A stretch of DNA of 64,000 nucleotides from Tethya wilhelma (Eukaryota; Porifera; Demospongiae; Tethyida; Tethyidae). The translations under genes and the position numbers were made by a program. The stretch lies in assembly GCA_964030475.1 (NCBI GenBank), contig CAXIPT010000002.1, positions 9,307,391 to 9,371,390 of the forward strand, written 5' to 3'. This document shows positions 57,936 to 64,000 of the stretch, one piece after another; within the stretch, counting starts at the first letter, position 1, and every line of letters begins with the position of its first letter. A model generated the notes under the pieces. The model saw only the letters and a program-made list of their open reading frames with translations, did no database searches and was not told where the DNA came from.

Positions 57936-60900
57936 ATGAAATTCTCAATCTTTTTTGAGACGTTTGGTACTGTGTTGATACTTCTCTTCTTTGTATGTGT
58001 TGCATCTGGTGATAGCATTTACATCAGACCATCCTCTCAGATCTCATGTTTTGATGATGGTAATGCCAACATAACCTGTTTAACTCTTTCCGAGTATGTC
58101 TCGAATCAAAGCAACATTTTTGACGATGTTAGTATTATCACACTTATCCTGCTACCTGGACACCACGATCTTAATTCAGGACTCATTTTTGCTAATGTAC
58201 CATCAGTTTCAATCCAAGGAGAAACCGCTTTGAATGATTCCAATCTGATAACTACAGTCACTTGTGATCCATCGGCTAGCTTGACCTTTCAAGGAGTTGT
58301 CAATGTCAGCATTAGTGGTTTGAACTTCAGAGGGTGTGTAGGCAACTTGGTAGAATCAGTGGAAGAGTTTACATTAGAAAACTGTTCCTTTGATGGCCAA
58401 AGTCGTGATGGAATTGGTCTAGAATTGAACAACATTGAAACAGCTGTCATTGCTAATAGCATTTTCTCCAACCACATAGGTGGTCAGCAATCAACTGAGC
58501 TTGTCGATCAGAACAGTGCTCTCCGAGGAGCAGTTTTTGTCAACTTTACATCTAATCTGCTCATTTTGGAGAGTACATTCAGTTCTAATAATTTGACTAC
58601 TGCCGATAATATCATTGTAGAAGGTGCTGCCTTAGCTGTTGTTGATACACCAAATGTTACAATCAGAGGGTCATTTTTCCTTGACAATACTATCCAATCG
58701 ACTGCCAACGTGACTTCATTTGGTGGAGCAATTGTGCTCAGAAATTCACTAGTGACAAATGAACCAGCTGTAGTTAATGTAGAAAGAAGCACATTTACTA
58801 ACAATCAGATAGTTTCAAGCAAAGAAAGTCTCGGTGGTGCCTTGTATGTTAATGTGACTTTAAAATTGGGGATGAATTCCACACTTAGGATAATCGAGAG
58901 TAACTTTACTAATAATTCCATTGAGAGTAACAATGCCTGGGGAGGTTCTGTGTATTTTGAAGGGACAGAACTGTTTGTTGAAGGAACTGAGTTCATCAAT
59001 AACACAGTGCTTGGACTTGACAATGCCTTCGGTGGAGCTATTCATACTCATAGAGAACGTAGCAACAATTCGACTGAAACTGGTGTGATTATTACTGACA
59101 GTGAGTTTATTAGCAACAGGGCCTTTGCTTTTGGTGAAGATAACACAACAAATGGATTTGGTGGAGCCATATTTTCAGAATTTCACGAGACATTCACGAT
59201 ACAAGACAGCACATTTTCAAACAACACTATTGTTTCCACCTTCAATGGCCACGGTGGTGCTATAAATGTACAAAATAGTACAGTCTTGATTTTGAGCAGT
59301 AGTGATTTTGTCGACAACAATGTCGTTTCCAATGGGACAGGTGATTTTGGTGGTGCAGTCAGTTCCGTAGGACCCAATAATTTCACAGTGATTGACAGTA
59401 TGTTTAGTGGTAACTCTCTCTTCAGTACGGGGCAATTGTGTAGCGGAGGTGCTATTGGTACTGATTCTGATACGTCTCTCTTAAACACTGAATTCTCTGG
59501 CAACAAAGTATTTTGTAAAACCACTGCTGTCGGAGGTGCAGTATTTGTTGGTGGTAATATTTCTAGCTCTTCTGCTTTTATGAATAACTGTACCTTTCTT
59601 GATAACATTTTGACTTCAAACAACTTAGCTTCTGGAGGAGCACTTGGTGTGTCCGTTATTTCAAGCATTGAAGTCCACAACAGTGTGTTCTCAAGGAACA
59701 ATATCTTCACTCCATATTCAGGATATGGTGGGGCACTGTCTGCTAGTGTTAATACTAGCATTGTTCTCAACAATACAGCTTTTAACAATAATGCCATGAA
59801 TGTTTCTAGACAAATCCGTTTTACTGATACCATGACAGTTATTACGAATCAAAGAACAATCGTGTTTCAACCAAGTGCTACATCAGCGGAGCCCTTCATT
59901 GAAATAGCATTAGGAGGAGCAGTTATATTAGTAGGGGCCACCTTCATTAGCGATTGTACTTTCACCGACAATTCTCTCTTTGGTTTGCTAGATGGTGAAG
60001 GTGGAGCATTGTCCCTATATTCAGCTGATACAATTATGTCTGGTAGAGTTGTATTCAGAGGGAATTTTGCGTCTGGTTATGGTGGAGCTTTGAGCGTCGA
60101 CTTGTCAACTGTAAACAGTACTGGTGAGCTTCTTATAGAAAACAACAGAGCTAGTTCAGGTGCATTGTTCTTATTCAGTAGTACCATGAGCTTATTTGGA
60201 AGTACTACTATTGCAAACAACGATGCTAACAGTCTATCTTCAACAGAAATGGATAATACCTCCACTTTTTCTGAATTTGATAATGCTTTCAGTAATCGTA
60301 CTCGAAGCGATGGAGGAGGAATTTCAATATTTTCTAGTGGCATTACTTTCTATGGGATGGCTGCTCTGTTCAACAATAGAGCAAGACGTGGTGGAGCTGT
60401 ATTTCACAATGCTGGCCAATTTAATGTGATAGGCAATGTAATATTTGAAAACAATGAAGCTGTTTTAGGCGGCGCAATCTTCTCTCGTCAAACCAGCTGC
60501 TCTTTCTTGGCCAACTCGAATGTGACTTTTTTGGAGAATGTAGCATACAGAGATGGAGGTGCTATCTATTCAATAAGCTCATTTAATACAATACATAGTG
60601 GGTCACTAACTCAAACTTCAGTTCAGTTCATTGCTAATCGAGCAAGTGAAAGAGGTGGTGCAATGCTTCACACTGGCAGTTCAACTTTGATCGTTTCTAA
60701 GATGAGACCAGCAAATGTTAGTGTCAACTTTCAGCTTCTAAGCTTTGAGTTTGAACGTAATTCTGCTGTGTTTGGTGGAGCGATATACATTACTGATGAC
60801 ACTGACTCTGGCACTTGTGGAGCTAATCCTTCAGTAACAGTCACTCAAAGTGGAGAGTGCTTTTTGCAAGTATTTCCCAGCTATGCCATCGCATCAATAG

Positions 60901-63326
60901 CAGATACTTACAGGGTTAACTTGAACACCATGAACTTCACAGATAACACGGCAGAACAAGGTGCTGCAATATTTGGAGGTTTGTTTGATCGTTGTATTTT
61001 CAATACATTTTCAGAAATCTTTAACAGTTTTCCCTCCATCGACAGAACCCCTGGACTTCAAAGAGTCACAGCGTACCTTACCAACCTTACAAACCTCCAA
61101 GAAGATGACATTAATTCTTCTTCAGTCGTTTCATCAGAGCCAGTTCGGGTGTGCTTTTGTAAAGATGGTACCTACGATTGTAATTATCAACCGCCTGAGC
61201 GATCAGTTCGGAGATCACAACAATTTAGTGTTTCAGTAGTTGCTGTGGATCAAGCGTACAATCCGGTTCAAGAAACAGTTATTTCTGCTCTTGAATCTTC
61301 AAGTGGTGTATTGAACAGTGGACAGAATAGACAGAATGTAGAAGATCGCTGTACTGATTTGAATTTTACTATCAGGTCAGCAGATGACGACGACACATTA
61401 TTTCTTTATGCTGCTGGTCCCTGCAATAACACGGGAATATCACTACGTTATCTGGATATAAAATTTCTTCCGTGTGAAGATTGTCCAATTGGCTTCATGA
61501 CAAGATTTAACGATAAATGTGACTGTTCAATGTGTGCTAGAGAATTGGAACCGGCTTTCATCGCAAGCTGTTCTCTAGAAGATACAAGTGTACGACCAAG
61601 ACCCAACTTCTGGATAAACTACACTGAAAACAGTGGCTACATAGCTCATCAGTGTCCATTTGACTACTGCACTCCTTCATCTCCTAAAGTGAATTTGAAT
61701 CAGCTTATGGGATCTGACATCCAATGTGCTTGGAACCGTTCCGGCGTGCTCTGTGGAGCGTGCCAACCTGGATTTAGTCTCTCTCTGGGAAGCACTCGTT
61801 GCAGAGATGGCTGTACACACTATTCTCTCTTTCTTATCCTTCCATTTGCCATCTTTGGTGTTCTACTGGTAGTTCTGCTGTTGTTTTGCAACCTGACAGT
61901 AGCTATTGGTACTATAAATGGGCTAATCTTCTATGCCAATGTGGTTGAACAAAATAACGCTTTGTTTTTTCCACCCATTTCATCCGATGAACACATCTTA
62001 ATAGCTCAAAATCCACTCACAGTCTTTGTATCATGGATCAACCTTGACTTTGGTATTGAAGCTTGTTTCTATCGCGGAATGGATGCATTTGGTATGACTT
62101 TTTTACAGTTCGTATTTCCTCTATACATCATCCTGATTGTCACCCTGATAATAGTTGGCTCAAAATACTCTGTAAAGCTGTCCAAACTTGTTACGAACAA
62201 TATGGTACCAGCTCTAGCAACACTGCTGCTTCTTTCATACACGAAACTTCTCCGTGCTATTATTGCCATCATGTCTGTCACTGATGTCGAATTCAGTGGT
62301 ATACCAGCAACTAATGACAGTGCTGGAGTTGAGATTGAGCCTTCGAGTCGTAGAGTGTGGCTCATTGATGGCAATGTTGGGTACCTTGAAGGTGGTCATA
62401 TTGCTCTCTTTATTGTGGCATTGCTAATTCTTATTCCATTAATTCTACTCACCTTTCTTCTCCTTACATGGCAATGGCTCTACCCTCTGTTGACAAAGTC
62501 ACCTTATTTAAGACAATCTGCATTGATCTCTTACACAAACCACTTCTTTGAGGCTTACAATGCTCCATTTAAGAAGCACCATCGCTATTGGCCTGGCCTG
62601 CTGCTCATAGTAAGAGCTATACTGTTCTTGTTTTCGGGAATAAATGTTTTTGGAAACCTTCGAAATGTCACTCTAGCGGCAATATCTATCACAATGGTAG
62701 CTCTACTCCTCTACCAAACCCTAGTGATGGGTGTCTATCAGTCACGAGCTTTAGGATTTCTTGAAAATACCTTCATTGCAAATGTGGCAGTCTTGGCCAT
62801 CATGACCTTCTTTGTAAGGACCGAAAATGAAGATTCCTCTCTTCAAACTCAAGCATGGATAGCGTACATTTCGATTGGTATTGCCTTTGCCACATTTATT
62901 GGAATAGCCACCTATCACACATATAGGTACATCCTCAAGGATAAAAACTGCCTTAAGGGTAAAAACTGTCTCGCAATAAAAGGTAGAAAAGGGAAAAAGC
63001 ATGCTTCAAAGGGTGTCTCATATCTGGATCAATCTTCGTATCTCCAAGAGAACCTTCTAAATGGAGACGATTCCGATTCAATGACACTGACTTCACTTGG
63101 TGAGAATGATTCGAGAAGACCATCTCCTCACAGTTGGAATAGGACGAGGGGCTCTTTAGACATCATCTGTGGTGATCCTACTGATCTGGACTATCAGAGA
63201 CTCAAGCCAGCTAAAGTGAATTCTGGCAGCATCCAAACAGGCTCACTTCGTGACTCAGAATCAAAACCAAAGGTGACTTATTCTGAAGTCAGTGTTGCTG
63301 ATTTGACTGATACAGCTATTCAATAG
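57936..63326 (+). CDS. Pmp-repeat ectodomain, multi-pass membrane protein B
   Basis: Intronless paralogue of gene A, about 1,796 residues from the ATG at 57936. It has a signal peptide (VLILLFFVCVASG), about 20 GGA-type repeats over residues about 260-1010 (GGAIVLRNS, GGALYVNVT, GGAIFSRQT, GGAIYITDD), a cysteine-rich stalk (CFCKDGTYDC, CSMCARELEP, GVLCGACQPGFSLSLGSTRC), eight to nine membrane segments from about 1293 to 1665, and a polar tail with a basic GRKGKKH patch. The stalk and membrane regions are nearly identical to A, whereas several mid-ectodomain repeats and the cytoplasmic tail differ strongly. That pattern suits a receptor whose binding face diversifies while the membrane core is conserved. 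It may also reflect gene conversion. The gene is divergently oriented to A. Function is unknown. Confidence 0.8.
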   Translation: MKFSIFFETFGTVLILLFFVCVASGDSIYIRPSSQISCFDDGNANITCLTLSEYVSNQSNIFDDVSIITLILLPGHHDLNSGLIFANVPSVSIQGETALNDSNLITTVTCDPSASLTFQGVVNVSISGLNFRGCVGNLVESVEEFTLENCSFDGQSRDGIGLELNNIETAVIANSIFSNHIGGQQSTELVDQNSALRGAVFVNFTSNLLILESTFSSNNLTTADNIIVEGAALAVVDTPNVTIRGSFFLDNTIQSTANVTSFGGAIVLRNSLVTNEPAVVNVERSTFTNNQIVSSKESLGGALYVNVTLKLGMNSTLRIIESNFTNNSIESNNAWGGSVYFEGTELFVEGTEFINNTVLGLDNAFGGAIHTHRERSNNSTETGVIITDSEFISNRAFAFGEDNTTNGFGGAIFSEFHETFTIQDSTFSNNTIVSTFNGHGGAINVQNSTVLILSSSDFVDNNVVSNGTGDFGGAVSSVGPNNFTVIDSMFSGNSLFSTGQLCSGGAIGTDSDTSLLNTEFSGNKVFCKTTAVGGAVFVGGNISSSSAFMNNCTFLDNILTSNNLASGGALGVSVISSIEVHNSVFSRNNIFTPYSGYGGALSASVNTSIVLNNTAFNNNAMNVSRQIRFTDTMTVITNQRTIVFQPSATSAEPFIEIALGGAVILVGATFISDCTFTDNSLFGLLDGEGGALSLYSADTIMSGRVVFRGNFASGYGGALSVDLSTVNSTGELLIENNRASSGALFLFSSTMSLFGSTTIANNDANSLSSTEMDNTSTFSEFDNAFSNRTRSDGGGISIFSSGITFYGMAALFNNRARRGGAVFHNAGQFNVIGNVIFENNEAVLGGAIFSRQTSCSFLANSNVTFLENVAYRDGGAIYSISSFNTIHSGSLTQTSVQFIANRASERGGAMLHTGSSTLIVSKMRPANVSVNFQLLSFEFERNSAVFGGAIYITDDTDSGTCGANPSVTVTQSGECFLQVFPSYAIASIADTYRVNLNTMNFTDNTAEQGAAIFGGLFDRCIFNTFSEIFNSFPSIDRTPGLQRVTAYLTNLTNLQEDDINSSSVVSSEPVRVCFCKDGTYDCNYQPPERSVRRSQQFSVSVVAVDQAYNPVQETVISALESSSGVLNSGQNRQNVEDRCTDLNFTIRSADDDDTLFLYAAGPCNNTGISLRYLDIKFLPCEDCPIGFMTRFNDKCDCSMCARELEPAFIASCSLEDTSVRPRPNFWINYTENSGYIAHQCPFDYCTPSSPKVNLNQLMGSDIQCAWNRSGVLCGACQPGFSLSLGSTRCRDGCTHYSLFLILPFAIFGVLLVVLLLFCNLTVAIGTINGLIFYANVVEQNNALFFPPISSDEHILIAQNPLTVFVSWINLDFGIEACFYRGMDAFGMTFLQFVFPLYIILIVTLIIVGSKYSVKLSKLVTNNMVPALATLLLLSYTKLLRAIIAIMSVTDVEFSGIPATNDSAGVEIEPSSRRVWLIDGNVGYLEGGHIALFIVALLILIPLILLTFLLLTWQWLYPLLTKSPYLRQSALISYTNHFFEAYNAPFKKHHRYWPGLLLIVRAILFLFSGINVFGNLRNVTLAAISITMVALLLYQTLVMGVYQSRALGFLENTFIANVAVLAIMTFFVRTENEDSSLQTQAWIAYISIGIAFATFIGIATYHTYRYILKDKNCLKGKNCLAIKGRKGKKHASKGVSYLDQSSYLQENLLNGDDSDSMTLTSLGENDSRRPSPHSWNRTRGSLDIICGDPTDLDYQRLKPAKVNSGSIQTGSLRDSESKPKVTYSEVSVADLTDTAIQ

Positions 63327-63954
63327 GCTCAACATAATTATCTATGCACTTTTTAATGGTATATATGTGTGTGCGTGTGATGTGTGTATATGTGTGAGTG
63401 TTAAATTTTTTCTTAAGCTCCAAGAAAAATTGTGCATAACAAGCAACATTCAAGTGTTGTGAAATTTTAACCTAAAATTGTAATAATTAATATATTTTTG
63501 TAATAATGATCATTAATTTGCACGACCATGTACACTCATCTATTGATTAATACAGTATATACTGTATATCTACCATGTCAATGTGTCAGCTGCATGATTC
63601 TCTGTCTCTTTTGCTTGCGCAAAGTGTGTTTATCTACATCATCCTCCTGACGGGGTTTCAACGCACCCCAAATCTATCAAAAGTAGATAAGTTCATGATG
63701 ATGAATTGTCATCGTTAATTTTATATGGCAGTTCATTATATTATAGTTGTTCAAACTTGCCGTGTTGTATGACAGCTGAGACACAAATGATGTAAGAGCT
63801 TCAAACACCGGTTTTGTGAATTTCTATAAACCAAAAAAATTCAAAGTTTGAATATCGATTGTGCTATAGCACTTAGCTGCATAGGCCTTTTTCATTAGTG
63901 AATAAATTAAGGGCCTTCCTCAATTGACTCCACAAGAGTATTTTGATAACTTAC
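63327..63954. other. Downstream intergenic region
   Basis: AT-rich sequence with a short GT-rich run at about 63365-63400. No gene is supported. Confidence 0.4.
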
Positions 63955-64000
63955 TCTAGTCTCCTTTTCTGATTTTGCAACAGCCTTGAAAAACTCGTGA
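63955..64000 (-). CDS. Possible exon of a gene running off the right end
   Basis: On the minus strand an open stretch HEFFKAVAKSEKETR is followed by the splice donor GTAAGT at 63954. The peptide is helix-like and charged, but it is only 15 residues and no second exon is visible to the left. Support is weak. Confidence 0.2.

Noticed and set aside
44750..63326. Bacterial contamination or recent lateral transfer of the whole Pmp-repeat genes
   Set aside because: The multi-pass domain, N-glycosylation sequons, AT-rich animal-like codon use and embedding among animal MITEs argue for resident genes. Only the repeat module resembles bacterial proteins.

Overview
The window is eukaryotic and almost certainly from an invertebrate animal. 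Genes are split by short introns with GT..AG borders, long CA/GT/GA/CT microsatellites are common, and families include FEM1, a death-associated-type kinase, lysosomal alpha-mannosidase, creatine kinase, endoglycoceramidase and DEG/ENaC channels. A sponge or another early-branching animal fits best, but this is inference. Single N characters at 5859, 14457, 19519, 21820 and 39099 mark contig joins. Sequence on the two sides of several joins is duplicated, so the scaffold is partly mis-assembled and mixes haplotypes.

Layout. 1-2.3 kb: a long-armed MITE and little else. 2.34-9.24 kb: a Mutator-like (MULE) DNA transposon with about 260-bp terminal inverted repeats, a four-exon transposase gene on the minus strand and two younger insertions in its left repeat. 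9.4-11.3 kb: a FEM1-like ankyrin E3-ligase receptor with one frameshift. 11.9-16.7 kb (minus): an eight-exon gene of unrecognised family, with part of exon 3 present twice as two alleles. 17.1-41.6 kb: exons of a DAPK/DRAK-type kinase, interrupted by material from other loci. 19.9-21.3 kb (minus), 30.5-32.8 kb (plus) and 41.8-44.5 kb (plus): three pieces of one lysosomal alpha-mannosidase gene, the middle piece inverted and displaced. 21.8-23.0 kb (minus): the 5' exons of creatine kinase. 23.8-25.7 kb: a two-exon secreted endoglycoceramidase. 26.1-29.8 kb (minus): two tandem single-exon DEG/ENaC channels. 44.75-50.2 kb (minus) and 57.9-63.3 kb (plus): a head-to-head pair of intronless genes of about 1,800 codons, each encoding a signal peptide, an ectodomain of about 20 GGA[I/L/V] repeats of the kind seen in bacterial polymorphic membrane proteins, a cysteine-rich stalk and 8-9 membrane segments. 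Between them lie a small three-exon membrane-protein gene (55.8-56.5 kb) and a dense cluster of MITEs, including a hAT-like family with exact 8-bp target duplications.

The strongest biological lead is the Pmp-repeat/multi-pass receptor pair with the small membrane protein between them. Next are the DEG/ENaC pair, whose usual pore and gating motifs are changed, and the MITE families whose insertion history can be read from the sequence. The main technical result is that kinase, mannosidase and creatine-kinase exons have been shuffled by assembly errors at microsatellites and N joins. Exon borders were read by eye and may be off by one or two bases.
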